NCBI RefSeq assembly: GCF_013376475.1
Contig: NZ_CP045508.1
Span: 186,001-250,000 of the forward strand
Direction of reading: 5' to 3'
Source of the DNA: Desulfolutivibrio sulfoxidireducens
GTDB lineage: Bacteria > Desulfobacterota > Desulfovibrionia > Desulfovibrionales > Desulfovibrionaceae
DNA length: 64,000 nucleotides
The translations under genes and the position numbers were made by a program. Positions 1-9,912 of the stretch are shown here, piece after piece. The notes under the pieces were generated by a model. It was not told the origin of the DNA and made no database searches. It was given only the letters and a program-made list of their open reading frames with translations. Numbering within the stretch: the stretch's first letter is position 1; each line of letters opens with the position of its first letter.

Positions 1-716
1 GAGCCGAGTTCAGGCTGGTCCTGGCGCGAGGCGATGCGCAGGTCGATGGAATAGTTGGTCACGCCGGCGATGCGCAGATTGCTGATGCGGGCATTGGCGA
101 TATAGTGCGAGGCCAGGGCCATGTCGCAGATCAGGGCGTCCACGTCGCCCACGGCCAGGGCGCGCAGGCCGCCGATGTAGCCGCCGTCCAGGGGAATGAT
201 GGTATATGTGCCCTTGTGGCGGTCCCGGAGATAGGAGGTGAACTGGGGCGAGATGGTCACGCCGATGCGCATGCCGTCGAGCCGGTCCAGAGTGAGGTCC
301 TCGGTATATTCCTTGCGGGTGATGATGGCCGCCGGAACGCTCACGAAGGGCTGGGTGAAGTCGAGGGTGTCGTCCAGGCCGTCGGACATCTCCAACGCGG
401 CCATCACGTCCACCTCGCCCGCTGCGATGGCCTTGAGTGCTTCCTGACGGTTGCGATAGCGTACCGGCACGAACGTGAGGCCGGTTTTTTCGCCGATGAG
501 CCGGATATAATCCGCGCTGAGTCCCTGGTAGGCCCCCTTGGCGCTATAGATTTCATAGGGGGGGTAGGAAATGCCCACGCCGATGCGGACGCCGTCCGGG
601 TGATGCTTCACCCAGCGGTATTCCTCCTCGGTCAGCGGGTCCTGGCTGTTGAACGAACAGGCGGCAACCACCAGCAGCGGAAGAAGGAGGACGATCCGGC
701 GCGCGCGATGTCGCAT
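1..716 (-). CDS. Solute-binding (family 3) lipoprotein, possibly sensor N-terminus; partial
   Basis: Reading the minus strand from 716 gives about 238 residues with no stop, so the 3' part lies outside the window. The first 20 residues are a lipoprotein signal with positive residues, a hydrophobic stretch and a lipobox ending VVAAC. After a linker follows a bacterial extracellular solute-binding family 3 domain, starting with an LTEEEYRWV segment and continuing IGVGISYPPYE. That opening is typical of periplasmic ligand domains in BvgS-like sensors and diguanylate cyclases, so the protein may be a free binding protein or the front of a sensor. The start at 716 is chosen because GAGGA lies just upstream; an in-frame ATG at 734 is the alternative. 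It is divergent from the hybrid kinase at 1203. The ligand is unknown but this fold usually binds polar amino acids. Confidence 0.75.
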   Translation of the reverse strand, partial: MRHRARRIVLLLPLLVVAACSFNSQDPLTEEEYRWVKHHPDGVRIGVGISYPPYEIYSAKGAYQGLSADYIRLIGEKTGLTFVPVRYRNRQEALKAIAAGEVDVMAALEMSDGLDDTLDFTQPFVSVPAAIITRKEYTEDLTLDRLDGMRIGVTISPQFTSYLRDRHKGTYTIIPLDGGYIGGLRALAVGDVDALICDMALASHYIANARISNLRIAGVTNYSIDLRIASRQDQPELG

Positions 717-1202
717 CAGTTCCTCATAGGGCATTTCGAGCCTCTTGCCAAAGGGCGCTTGTGAGGGCGCGGTTGGAGCGGCCAAAGGACAAAACCGCCC
801 TCTCCCGGACGCGTCATGTCGTGCCCGACCTCGCGTCCCCGGCATTCGAAAAAGACGTCGTCGCGAAAAACGGGCATGGGGGGTCCTTCCGGTCGCGCGT
901 TCCGATCAGGAAATACAAATCCTGTGCCTGCGATGCGCAGCATGTGGAACCTGCTTATTTCATTGTCGAAGTACGTTATGGATCAAGAAGAAGGGGAAAG
1001 GCGTTCCACTTTTTTTGGATGAACCCGCCCCGAGAAAACGTTTCGCCACCAGTGGAGCAGCGCCACCTCTCCGGGCTGGAGAAAGAGGGCGGGCCTCGCA
1101 CATGTATGGCGAAGAGTGCGGTCGAAAACACGCTGTCGCTTGCGCGCGGGAGTGGTCAAGTGCTAGGATTGCCCTTGTTACCATGACGATGGGGGTGGGC
1201 CG
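717..1202. other. Divergent intergenic region without a gene
   Basis: This stretch separates two divergent signalling genes. I see no frame in it with coding character and no convincing -35/-10 pair. It contains a small CTGCG-ATG-CGCAG dyad near 930-945 and an AT-richer patch around 955-1000. Promoters for both flanking genes must lie here, but I cannot place them. Confidence 0.4.
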
Positions 1203-4200
1203 TTGAAAATGGTCTTGGTGTTTCTGGCCATGGCGCTTGCCGCCCTGGGCGCGCAGCCGTCAAAGGCGAATCCTCCACCGTCGGAAGATATATTGGTTTT
1301 GCTTTCCTATGACGTTCGGGACAAGTGGTCGTCCACGGTCCTGGAAGGCCTGGCCGCTGTCTTGGCCGGTTCCCAGGCGCACATGCATGTGGAATGCCTT
1401 GACGCCCGTCGCCACCAGGGCGAGGCGTACCTTTCGGACTTTGAGCGGTTTCTCGCCTCGAAATATGCGGCTACCGGTTTCAAGATGGCGATAGTCGTCG
1501 ACAACGCGGCCTTTGACTTCCTGCTGCGATTCAGGCCCACGTTCAAGCCCGGACTCCCGATCGTGTTCTGCGGGGTCAACAACGTTCAAGCCGGGATGCT
1601 GCGCGGCCATGGCGACATCACCGGCGTCAACGAGGCCGTGGATATCGTCGGCACGGTTCGACTCGCGCTCCGGCTTTTTCCCGGGGCATCACGCCTGGCC
1701 GTGGTGGCGGGGTCCACCGGCGTGGGGGGCGTCAACCTGGAGAACTTCCGCGCGAGCATCCCGGCCTTTCCCCGAAAGGTCGCCATCCAGGAGTTCGTGG
1801 ATGTCCAACGGGATGGCCTTGCCCAAACCCTGGCCGACCTGCCGCGCGACAGCATCCTCCTGCGCCTGGACAACCTGCGTGAACCGGACGGGTCGAGCAC
1901 CCCTTTGGACCAGAGCATCGCCCTCCTCTCGACGTATGCCCCGTGCCCCGTCTTCTCCTTCTGGGACTTCGACATGGGGGGTGGCGCGCTGGGCGGTGTC
2001 GCCGTCAGCGGGCTTGCCCAAGGCGAAAAGGCCGGCGAGTTGGCCCTGTCCTTTCTGCGGGGGGCGCCTTTTTCGTCCCTCCAGGTTGTCATGGACAGCC
2101 CGAACGTCCCGATGTTCGACTCCACGCAGATGCGTCGTTTCGGAGTGGATGTCGCGGATCTTCCGGAAAGTGCGATCATAGTCAACATGCCGGTGTCATT
2201 TTATGCCCGGTACAAGATCTTCATCTGGTCCGGCGCGGCCGTGGTCATGCTCATGGCCGCGTGCATCGTGACCCTGGTCATGACCCTGGTCGCGCGGCGG
2301 AAGGCGGAGAAGGAGTTGGGCCAAAGGACCGAGGAGCTTTCAACGGTTCTGGACTGCCTGCCGGCAATGGTCTGGATGTGCCTCGATCCGCAATGCCGCG
2401 TCATTACGGGGAATCGTGCCGTCAACGAGCTTCTTGGCGTGCCGGGAAAAACCAACCTCTCGCAGACGGCCGCCAAAGAGGGCAAGGCGGTCCACGTCAG
2501 GCATGTCAAGGCGGACGGAACCGAATTCACGCCCGAGGAACTCCCGATGCAGCGCGCGGTGGCCTCGGGAAAGCATGTCCACAGCCAGGAACTCGAATAT
2601 CGTCTCCACGGAAAAAACGTGTACGTTTCGGGGAGCGCCACGCCGCTCTTTGCGGATGATGGCCGGATAAGAGGCGCCGTGGCGGTCTATTGGGATATCA
2701 CGGAGCGCAAAAAGACCGAGGAAATGCTGCGGCAGCGGGAAGCTCTTCTCGAGGCGACCCAGGAGCTCACCAAGACCGGCGGCTGGGAATACACCATCCA
2801 GGACCAGTCCATGTACTGGACCAGGCAGACCTACCGCATCCACGGATTCGACCCCGGGGACATCCCCGCGGGGGCCGGGACGCACATCGAGCGCAGTCTC
2901 GCATGCTACGATCCCAGGGATCGGGAAACCGTTCTGGACCTGTTCCGGCGCTGCCGCGACGACGGCGTACCCTATGACGCGACCTTCCCCTTCACCACGG
3001 GCGGCGGTGAGCGCATCTTCATCCGGACCACTGCCCAGGCCGTGCGGGAAGCCGGTCGCGTGATCCGGGTCATCGGCGGCATCATGGACGTCACCGAACG
3101 CATCCATGCGGAAGGCGCACTCAGAGATAGCGAGGCCAGGCACCGGACATTGGTCGAGGCCATCCCGGATATCATCCTCCGTTTCGATAAGGATGGACGC
3201 CATCTCTATGCCTCTCCCAACGTGAAGGAAATCACCGGGATGGATGCCGAGCGGTTCATCGCGAGGACGCATCGGGAGTTGGGATTTCCGGCGGCGACAT
3301 GCGATTTCTGGGAAGAGGCCATCCAGGGCGTTTTCGCGCAAGGCAAGGCGTTTGAGTCCGAATTCAGGTTCGACGGCCCACGCGGGGGCATCCTCTTCAA
3401 CTGGCGGATGATTCCCGAGTTCGACGCCACGGGCAACGTGGGGTCCGTGCTCTCCATCAGCCGGGACATAACCGCCCACCGCAAGGTGGAGCAGGACTAT
3501 CAGACCCTTTTCAGAGAGATGCTCAACGGCTTTGCCCTTCATGAGATCCTTTGCGACGAACAGGGGGAGCCCGCTGACTATCGCTTTCTTGCGGTGAACC
3601 CGTCTTTTGAACGGATGACCGGGCTTCGCGCGGAAAACATCATCGGCCGAACCGTGTTGGAGGTAATGCCCCAGACCGAGTCCTCTTGGATCGCCACGTA
3701 TGGGCGGGTGGCGCTCACAGGCGTCCCGATTTTTTTCGAGAACTATTCGGCGACGCTTCAAAAACATTTCGAGATCACGGCATACCGGCCCAGACAAAAT
3801 GAATTCGCCTGCATTTTTTCCGACGTGACGAAACGAAAGCAAGCCGAGCGGGAAGTGATCGAGGCCAAGGAGGCCGCCGAAGCCGCCAACCATGCCAAGT
3901 CGGAATTTTTGGCGAACATGAGCCATGAGATCCGCACCCCTCTCAACGGTATAATAGGCATGCTGCAGCTTCTGCGGATAGCCCCACTTGGCGAGGAACA
4001 GAGCCAGTATGCCGAGATGGCCATCCAATCCAGCAAGCGTTTGACGCGTCTGCTCTCCGATATTTTGGATATTGCACGGGTTGAGGCGGGAAAGATGCAG
4101 CTTCTGGGCGAATCCTTTGATCTTAAAAAAATGCTCCATGGGCTCATTCCCCTGCATGAGCCCGTATCCCTGCAGTCAGGTTTGAAATTTCAGATTTTTC

Positions 4201-5072
4201 CTCATCCCGCGCTGCCGCAATGGGTCGTGGGGGATGCCGTCCGCGTGCAACAGATTTTGACCAACCTGATCGGCAATGCCTTCAAGTTCACCAGTTCCGG
4301 CGGCGTGACCCTTGAGGCGTCTCCCCTCCCGCCGCGCCGTCCTGGCGAGTCCCTGGTGCTCTTTTCGGTCTCGGACTCCGGCTGCGGCATGCCCGACGAC
4401 ATGTTGCACAGATTGTTCGAACCGTTTGTCCAGGCAAGCCAGGGCTACACCCGCCGCTACCAGGGGGCCGGGCTTGGGCTGTCCATCGTGAAACGCCTTG
4501 TGGGACTCATGGACGGCTCCCTCTCCGTGGAGACCGAGGTCGGAGTCGGCACGACCATCCACGTCGCGGTCCCGTTCTCATCGGTTGGGACCGCCCCTGG
4601 ACCGATCCCCGGCCAAGAGGCGGTTGACGGCCCCGCCCCGGGAGACGACCGGATACTATTGGCTGAAGACGATGCCGTGACCGCCCTGGCGACAAAAAGA
4701 CTTCTTGAAAAATCCGCCTACCAGGTCACGGTCGCAACGGATGGGCGGGAGGCCCTGAGGCTTTTAAGCGAACAGGACTTCACCCTGGTGCTTATGGACG
4801 TGCAGATGCCCGTCATGGACGGCGTCGAGGCCACCCGGCGCATCCGTGCCGGCGAGGCCGGCCGGCAAAAGGCCGGCATCCCCATCATCTCCCTGACCGC
4901 GTACGCCATGCCCGGAGAAAAAGAGAAATTTCTGGAAGCCGGGATGAATGACCACATTGCCAAACCTGTCGAGTTCGAGCAATTGCGCTGCCTCATCGAC
5001 CGGGTGACGGCCAGGGGAAAAGCCGCCCGGGACAATGGGGAAATCAAGGCCCTGCGTGTTCAAACGCCGTAA
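1203..5072 (+). CDS. Hybrid sensor histidine kinase with periplasmic ABC-substrate-binding-like domain, four PAS domains and receiver
   Basis: A 1289-residue membrane kinase. Residues 1-22 form a signal peptide. Residues about 28-320 resemble the ABC_sub_bind periplasmic fold ([20 protein letters not shown], then GVNNV), so an extracytoplasmic small ligand is likely sensed. A transmembrane helix lies at about 338-363. Four PAS-like segments follow (about 375-490, 500-625, 635-750, 755-875), then a HisKA motif [11 protein letters not shown] with His908, an HATPase domain with N, G1 (DSGCGMP) and G2 (GAGLGLS) boxes, and a C-terminal receiver with phospho-acceptor Asp1199 in [11 protein letters not shown]. 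The start is TTG at 1203 after a GGGGGTGGG stretch; ATG at 1209 is equally possible. No response-regulator partner with a DNA-binding domain is adjacent, so the phosphorelay output is unknown. Confidence 0.9.
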   Translation: MKMVLVFLAMALAALGAQPSKANPPPSEDILVLLSYDVRDKWSSTVLEGLAAVLAGSQAHMHVECLDARRHQGEAYLSDFERFLASKYAATGFKMAIVVDNAAFDFLLRFRPTFKPGLPIVFCGVNNVQAGMLRGHGDITGVNEAVDIVGTVRLALRLFPGASRLAVVAGSTGVGGVNLENFRASIPAFPRKVAIQEFVDVQRDGLAQTLADLPRDSILLRLDNLREPDGSSTPLDQSIALLSTYAPCPVFSFWDFDMGGGALGGVAVSGLAQGEKAGELALSFLRGAPFSSLQVVMDSPNVPMFDSTQMRRFGVDVADLPESAIIVNMPVSFYARYKIFIWSGAAVVMLMAACIVTLVMTLVARRKAEKELGQRTEELSTVLDCLPAMVWMCLDPQCRVITGNRAVNELLGVPGKTNLSQTAAKEGKAVHVRHVKADGTEFTPEELPMQRAVASGKHVHSQELEYRLHGKNVYVSGSATPLFADDGRIRGAVAVYWDITERKKTEEMLRQREALLEATQELTKTGGWEYTIQDQSMYWTRQTYRIHGFDPGDIPAGAGTHIERSLACYDPRDRETVLDLFRRCRDDGVPYDATFPFTTGGGERIFIRTTAQAVREAGRVIRVIGGIMDVTERIHAEGALRDSEARHRTLVEAIPDIILRFDKDGRHLYASPNVKEITGMDAERFIARTHRELGFPAATCDFWEEAIQGVFAQGKAFESEFRFDGPRGGILFNWRMIPEFDATGNVGSVLSISRDITAHRKVEQDYQTLFREMLNGFALHEILCDEQGEPADYRFLAVNPSFERMTGLRAENIIGRTVLEVMPQTESSWIATYGRVALTGVPIFFENYSATLQKHFEITAYRPRQNEFACIFSDVTKRKQAEREVIEAKEAAEAANHAKSEFLANMSHEIRTPLNGIIGMLQLLRIAPLGEEQSQYAEMAIQSSKRLTRLLSDILDIARVEAGKMQLLGESFDLKKMLHGLIPLHEPVSLQSGLKFQIFPHPALPQWVVGDAVRVQQILTNLIGNAFKFTSSGGVTLEASPLPPRRPGESLVLFSVSDSGCGMPDDMLHRLFEPFVQASQGYTRRYQGAGLGLSIVKRLVGLMDGSLSVETEVGVGTTIHVAVPFSSVGTAPGPIPGQEAVDGPAPGDDRILLAEDDAVTALATKRLLEKSAYQVTVATDGREALRLLSEQDFTLVLMDVQMPVMDGVEATRRIRAGEAGRQKAGIPIISLTAYAMPGEKEKFLEAGMNDHIAKPVEFEQLRCLIDRVTARGKAARDNGEIKALRVQTP

Positions 5073-5185
5073 GCCGCTGTTCTTGGCCGGGTGTATTCTC
5101 GGTTCTTTCCCCTGGCTCTCGACGGGTTGCGTGGTCACGGCCGTCCATCCCTGTTCTTGCCCCCGGGCCGGGGAGCGGCCGGGTT

Positions 5186-6334
5186 CTAGCGCGTGGGCAG
5201 CCAGACCCGCTCCACGGTGTACGCGCCGCCCCGCACGCCGATGATGGCCACAGGCTTAAGCGGCACACCGTTTGCGCGCGTGTAGGCGATCTTGCCGGTG
5301 ACGCCCTCGAAGTCGCGGGTGGCATCCAGGGCCTCCCGCAGTGGCGCGCTGTCGGCGGAGCCGGCGCGCTCAATGGCGTTTGCGATGAGGGCCACGGCGT
5401 CATAGCCCAGCGCGGCAAAGGCGTTCTCGGGATCGCGACCGTATGCGGCGTGGTAGTCGCGGATGAAGTCCCGCACCATCGGACGGGTATCGCCTCGGTA
5501 GGTGTGGGTGGAGAAGAAGACGTCGCGGGCCAACCCGGGGCCGGGCACGGTGGCCACAAGCTCCGTGTCGAAGCCGTCGCCGGAGACGATGGGCAGGGCC
5601 AGCCCGGCCTGGCGGATCTGCTTCACGGCCAGGCCGGCCTCGTTGGGGATGGCGGAGACGAATACGGCGTCGGGCCTGGGGCAGGCGTTTCGCAGCCGGG
5701 CGACCTGCGCCGAGAAGTCCGTGTCGCCGGCCATGAAGTGGTCCTCCAGCACCACCTCGCCGCCGCGAGCCAGGATGCGCTCCTTGAAGTACCTGGACAG
5801 GGCCGTGGTGAAGTCCATGGCCTCGTCGGTCCAGATGGCCACCTTCCTGGCGCCCAGGGCGTCCATGGCGTACTCGGCGATGGCGAAGGACTGGTCGTCG
5901 TCGCCGAAGGGCACCATGAAAAAGTACTCGCCAAGCCATGCGGGCAACTCGGGGTGGGTGGCGCCGGAGGTGACGAAGGGCACCTTTCGCTCCATGAACA
6001 GCGGCGCGGCGGCCATGACGAAGGTGGTGTCGCCGTACCCGACGCCGGCCACCACGCCCTCGGACAGGGCCTTTTTGGCGGCCGCGGCCGCGACCCGCTG
6101 GTCGGTTTCGGTGTCGATTCCGACCACCTCGATCATCCTGCCACCCAGCACGCCCCCGCTTTCATTGATACGCTTGGCGGCCAGCCTGGCCCCGTTGAGC
6201 CCCGGGGTATCGATGGAGCTCATGCCCCCGGTGAGGTTGTACAGGGCCGCGATCCTCAGGGGCTCGGCCGCCGCGGGCAGAGCCAGGGCCGACGCCAGGA
6301 GCCAGGCCACAAGCAGGTGTGACAATCTTTTCAT
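5186..6334 (-). CDS. Branched-chain amino-acid type ABC transporter substrate-binding protein
   Basis: A 382-residue periplasmic binding protein with a clear signal peptide (MKRLSHLLVAWLLASALA, cleavage near AAA-EP). The mature protein begins LRIAALYNLTGGMSSIDTPG and contains the Peripla_BP_6 (LivJ/LivK-like) pattern, including GARLAAKRINESGGVLG, the VAGVGYGDT segment and AFAALGYDAVAL near the C-terminus. The start has AAGGA eight bases upstream. No permease or ATPase genes are next to it in this window. It may be an orphan receptor, and its position downstream of three kinase genes on the same strand suggests a sensing role, although 261 bases separate them. Family members bind amino acids, amides or aromatic compounds; the ligand cannot be read from the sequence. 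Confidence 0.85.
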   Translation of the reverse strand: MKRLSHLLVAWLLASALALPAAAEPLRIAALYNLTGGMSSIDTPGLNGARLAAKRINESGGVLGGRMIEVVGIDTETDQRVAAAAAKKALSEGVVAGVGYGDTTFVMAAAPLFMERKVPFVTSGATHPELPAWLGEYFFMVPFGDDDQSFAIAEYAMDALGARKVAIWTDEAMDFTTALSRYFKERILARGGEVVLEDHFMAGDTDFSAQVARLRNACPRPDAVFVSAIPNEAGLAVKQIRQAGLALPIVSGDGFDTELVATVPGPGLARDVFFSTHTYRGDTRPMVRDFIRDYHAAYGRDPENAFAALGYDAVALIANAIERAGSADSAPLREALDATRDFEGVTGKIAYTRANGVPLKPVAIIGVRGGAYTVERVWLPTR

Positions 6335-6595
6335 GCCGCTGTCCTTGGTGTTGCCCGGTAGCGTGGGAAGAAGCCATGCGGGCGCATCCGGGGCGATGCC
6401 CGATCACGTCGGACTGCGCGTACCACACTCGGCATGTCCCCGCCACAGGTTCCGGGCGTCACCAGCGTCCACATCCAGGCGGAGGTCCGGGTGACGCCCA
6501 AATCGTCCACGAGCTGGCCGGAAACCGGGATCACATGGCCGCATAACGGCGCCGGACGTCGTCACGGTAGAAATCCATGTCCTTCGGGGCCGGGC

Positions 6596-8590
6596 TCATG
6601 CCGGCTTTGCGGGGACCTTTTTTTCGAGCAGCACCCTGTCGATGACGGCGCGCAATTGGTCCATGTCCACCGGTTTGGGGATAGAGTCGTCCATCCCGGC
6701 CGCCAGGAACTTTTCCTTGTCGCCGGCCATGGCGTAGGCGGTCATGGCGATGATGGGTGTCCGGGCCTTTTCGCCGAGGTCCGGCGAGCCCCGGATGATC
6801 CTCGTGGCCTCCACCCCGTCCATGACCGGCATCTGCACGTCCATGAGGATCACGTCGAAGTCGTTCCTGGCGAGGAGTTGGAGGGCTTGCTGGCCATCCT
6901 TGGCGGTGGCGACGCTATGGCCGAACATCTGGAGCATGTTTTTCCCGGCCGCAAGGCACACCTCGTCGTCCTCGGCGAGAAGGACGCGAAAGGGCTTGCC
7001 GACCCGGGATTGCTGTGCCGGAGCGTCCGGCGCCGCCGCGTGTTCTTCGCCGGGAACCCTGAACGGGAGCGAAAAATAGACGGTCGTCCCTTCGCCCACG
7101 ACGCTTTCGATGGCGAGGCTGCCGCCCATCAAGGTCACGAGGTTGCGCACGATGGACAGCCCCAGACCCGCGCCTTGAAACGTGCGCGTGTAGGATTCCT
7201 CCGCCTGGACAAAGGGTTCGAAGATGTTTTTGAGCTTTTCATCGGCAATGCCGATGCCGGTGTCGCTCACCGTGAAGAGCAATCGCCCGCCATGCCCGGC
7301 GCCGCGCGGAAGCTGGGAGATTTCGACGCGTACGGCGCCTTTCTCGGTGAATTTCACCGCGTTGCCCACCAGATTGAACAGAATTTGCCGCAGCCTGGCC
7401 TCGTCGCCGATGATGCGGGGCGGCATGGGCTCGGTCACGCACCATTGCAGGGCCAGACCCTTGCCGTTGGCCTCGACCGTGAAAAGGTCCAGGACGCATT
7501 CGCGCATCTCCTGGATATCGAAGGCCGATTCCCTGATGCGGATCCTTCCGGACTCGATCATGGAGATGTCCAGGATGTCGGCCAGCAGGCGCGTCAGCCG
7601 TGTGGAGGACGTGATCGCCAGGTTGACGTATTGTTTTTGCTCTTGGTTGAGCGGGGTTATCCGCAGGAGTTGCAGCATGCCGAGGACGCCGTTGAGCGGC
7701 GTCCGGATTTCATGGCTGATATTGGCCAAAAACTCGCTTTTGGCGATATTGGCGGCATGGGCCTTGTCCCTGGCCCGGCGCAGTTCCTCCTTGGCCAGTA
7801 TCTCCTCGGTGATGTCCTGGACCGTGCCGTGCAGTCCGGTGATCGCCCCGTGGGGATCATGGGTTGGCCCGCCAAAGGTATGCACAAAGCGTCGGCTCGC
7901 GTCCGGGCGCCGCATCGCCAGTTCCAGTTTATAGGGCTCTCCCGTTGTCATGGCCCTGTGGACGGCCTCTTCAAAAGACGCCCCGGAGTCGGCTTCAAAA
8001 AAGGCGGCCAGGCCGGCAATGGGAGGCGGGGGGGTGCTCGGGTCGAGACCGGTGAGCCGGTACAGTTCTTCGGACCAGGAGACCTTGTCGGTCTTTTTGT
8101 CCCAACTCCAGATGCCGATCTGGGCCAGTTGATGCGCCTGCCGAAGCTTGGCCTGGCTTTCCTTGAGTTCCGCCAGCAGGCGGCGGTTGCGCTCCGCCAG
8201 CAGGGACTTTTCCAGGCCCTGTGTGACGCGGGCCATGAACTCGGGCGGATTGAGCGGCTTGGAGAAATAGCCGTGGACCATGCCTTTGTTGATGGCGTCC
8301 ACGAGGGGGTCGTAGTCGCTGTATCCCGTGAGCATGTACCGCAGGACCTCGGGATGCTCCCTGGCCACCTGCTCCAGGAGGGCGGTCCCGGTCATTTCCG
8401 GCATCCTCTGGTCGGTGACCAGCACGCGGATATTCTCGGCGCGCAGTATCTCCAGCGCCTCCCGCGCGGTCTCGGCCAGAAAGACCTCGTACTCGCGCCG
8501 AAACAGCGACTTGAAGCTCTGCAGGTTCTCCCGCTCGTCGTCCACATACAGGATTTTTGCTCTGTCTGCGCTGTTCGGCTGGTTTAGCAT
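6596..8590 (-). CDS. Hybrid histidine kinase with N- and C-terminal receiver domains
   Basis: 664 residues and no membrane segment, so it is cytoplasmic. The order is receiver (about 10-130, acceptor Asp in LVTDQRMPEMTG), coiled-coil linker, one PAS domain (about 165-280), HisKA with [10 protein letters not shown] at His293, HATPase (DTGIGIA and GAGLGLSIV boxes), and a second receiver ([11 protein letters not shown]). The N-terminal receiver has the DQRMP signature seen in receivers that feed two-component outputs such as HD-GYP proteins. The gene overlaps the upstream kinase gene by 7 bases (8584-8590) and has AGGAGG before its ATG. It is the third gene of a minus-strand three-gene unit, so the N-terminal receiver could accept phosphate from one of the two upstream kinases; that is an inference. 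Confidence 0.9.
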   Translation of the reverse strand: MLNQPNSADRAKILYVDDERENLQSFKSLFRREYEVFLAETAREALEILRAENIRVLVTDQRMPEMTGTALLEQVAREHPEVLRYMLTGYSDYDPLVDAINKGMVHGYFSKPLNPPEFMARVTQGLEKSLLAERNRRLLAELKESQAKLRQAHQLAQIGIWSWDKKTDKVSWSEELYRLTGLDPSTPPPPIAGLAAFFEADSGASFEEAVHRAMTTGEPYKLELAMRRPDASRRFVHTFGGPTHDPHGAITGLHGTVQDITEEILAKEELRRARDKAHAANIAKSEFLANISHEIRTPLNGVLGMLQLLRITPLNQEQKQYVNLAITSSTRLTRLLADILDISMIESGRIRIRESAFDIQEMRECVLDLFTVEANGKGLALQWCVTEPMPPRIIGDEARLRQILFNLVGNAVKFTEKGAVRVEISQLPRGAGHGGRLLFTVSDTGIGIADEKLKNIFEPFVQAEESYTRTFQGAGLGLSIVRNLVTLMGGSLAIESVVGEGTTVYFSLPFRVPGEEHAAAPDAPAQQSRVGKPFRVLLAEDDEVCLAAGKNMLQMFGHSVATAKDGQQALQLLARNDFDVILMDVQMPVMDGVEATRIIRGSPDLGEKARTPIIAMTAYAMAGDKEKFLAAGMDDSIPKPVDMDQLRAVIDRVLLEKKVPAKPA

Positions 8591-9912
8591 CGGTCCTCCT
8601 GGCTTGCGGGCAGAAAAATGGAAAAGGTGGCCCCCTGGCCGGCCGGGCTGGCGACTTCCAGAAAGCCGTGATGTTCCTTGATCAGATTGTTACAGATGAA
8701 CAGCCCAAGTCCAATGCCTTTTCCCACGGATTTCGTGGTGAAGAAGGGGTCGAATATCTTGTGAATGAGCTCTTGGGGGATTCCTTGTCCCATATCCGAG
8801 ATATGCAGCACGGCATAGTCATTTTCGTTTCTGCGAAGCGTTTCCGTGGCCACGGTGATGTGTTTGCGCGAGGGGTCTTGCTGCTCTTCAACGGCATCTA
8901 TGGCGTTCGACAGGAGGTTGATCAGGACCTGGCTTAATTTCCCGGTGTTGCCACAGATCGCCGGAATATCCTCGTAGGATTTGAGAACCTGGATGTGCTT
9001 CCTGTATCGTGAGCGCAGCATGACCAGGACGGCATCGGCCACCTCGCGCAGATCGATCCTGTTGCCCAGGGATTCATCCGTCCTGGCGAACGTGCGCAGG
9101 CTCTTGACGATTTCCTCGGTGCGCTGGAGCCCTTCGAACATATGCCCGAAGAGTTGCGGTATCTCCCGCAGCATGGTGTCGTAGTCGATCCGTCGCTGAT
9201 AGTCCTCGAGGGCGGCCAGGCCCTCCGCGCTCAGGAGGGGCCGGCAGAAGGAAAGGACCGAGAGGATGTCCTCGAAGTTTTTCTCCAGTCCATGGCAACT
9301 GGTCTTGACGAAATTCACGGGGTTGTTGATCTCATGCGCCACGCCGGCGGCCAGGACGCCGAGGGCGGCCATCTTTTCGGACACGATCAGGTGGCTCTGG
9401 GCGTTTTTGAGGTGCTCCAGGGCCTCGCGCAGGTCCGTGTTCCGCTCTTCCAGGGTGCGTTGGGCGCGCCGAAGCTCCAGGTGGGTCCTGACCCGGGCCA
9501 GCACCTCCTCCACCTGGAAGGGCTTGGTGATGTAATCCTGGCCGCCTTCGCCAAAGGCGCGCACCTTGTCCCGCGTTTCCGACAGGGCGCTTATGAACAG
9601 GACCGGGATGTCGGCCAGGGCCTTGTCGGCCTTGAGTCTGCGGCAGACCTCGAAGCCGTCCATCCCGGGCATGTGGATGTCGAGCAGGATGAGGTCGGGC
9701 TTCTCGTACCCGGCCGCCTGCAAGGCGAGGGCGCCGCTTGGCGCGGGCCGCGCCCTGTAGCCTTGGTTCTTCAGGATGCCGGACAAAAGGCTCAGGTTGG
9801 CCGCGACGTCGTCCACGATCAGGATGGAAGGCGGTGTGCGTTCGTGTTCGTCCATGTCGTTTGCCTCGGGCCGGCGCGGGCGCCTTCCCGGGAAGGTGTC
9901 GTTCTCCCTCAT
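8584..9912 (-). CDS. Receiver-histidine kinase protein
   Basis: 442 residues if translated from 9912. The protein has an N-terminal receiver (ILIVDDVAANLSLL, acceptor Asp in LLDIHMPGMDG), a coiled coil at about 150-185, a HisKA-type dimerisation helix with GVAHEINNPVNF (His193), and an HATPase domain with DMGQGIP and GKGIGLGLFI. It has no membrane segment. The ATG at 9912 overlaps the previous gene by 4 bases, but its first 19 residues are Arg/Pro-rich and not domain-like. An in-frame ATG at 9855 has GAGG at a better distance, so translation may begin there (423 residues). Kinases of this REC-HK layout usually receive phosphate and pass it on within a network. The overlaps on both sides point to tightly coupled expression with its neighbours. 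Confidence 0.88.
   Translation of the reverse strand: MRENDTFPGRRPRRPEANDMDEHERTPPSILIVDDVAANLSLLSGILKNQGYRARPAPSGALALQAAGYEKPDLILLDIHMPGMDGFEVCRRLKADKALADIPVLFISALSETRDKVRAFGEGGQDYITKPFQVEEVLARVRTHLELRRAQRTLEERNTDLREALEHLKNAQSHLIVSEKMAALGVLAAGVAHEINNPVNFVKTSCHGLEKNFEDILSVLSFCRPLLSAEGLAALEDYQRRIDYDTMLREIPQLFGHMFEGLQRTEEIVKSLRTFARTDESLGNRIDLREVADAVLVMLRSRYRKHIQVLKSYEDIPAICGNTGKLSQVLINLLSNAIDAVEEQQDPSRKHITVATETLRRNENDYAVLHISDMGQGIPQELIHKIFDPFFTTKSVGKGIGLGLFICNNLIKEHHGFLEVASPAGQGATFSIFLPASQEDRC

Noticed and set aside
2340..4157. 605-codon minus-strand frame
   Set aside because: It is a shadow of the hybrid kinase. The plus-strand product has clear PAS, HisKA and HATPase motifs, while this frame has none.
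6434..8587. 717-codon plus-strand frame
   Set aside because: It lies over the minus-strand kinase with clear domains and has no motif or ribosome-binding site of its own.
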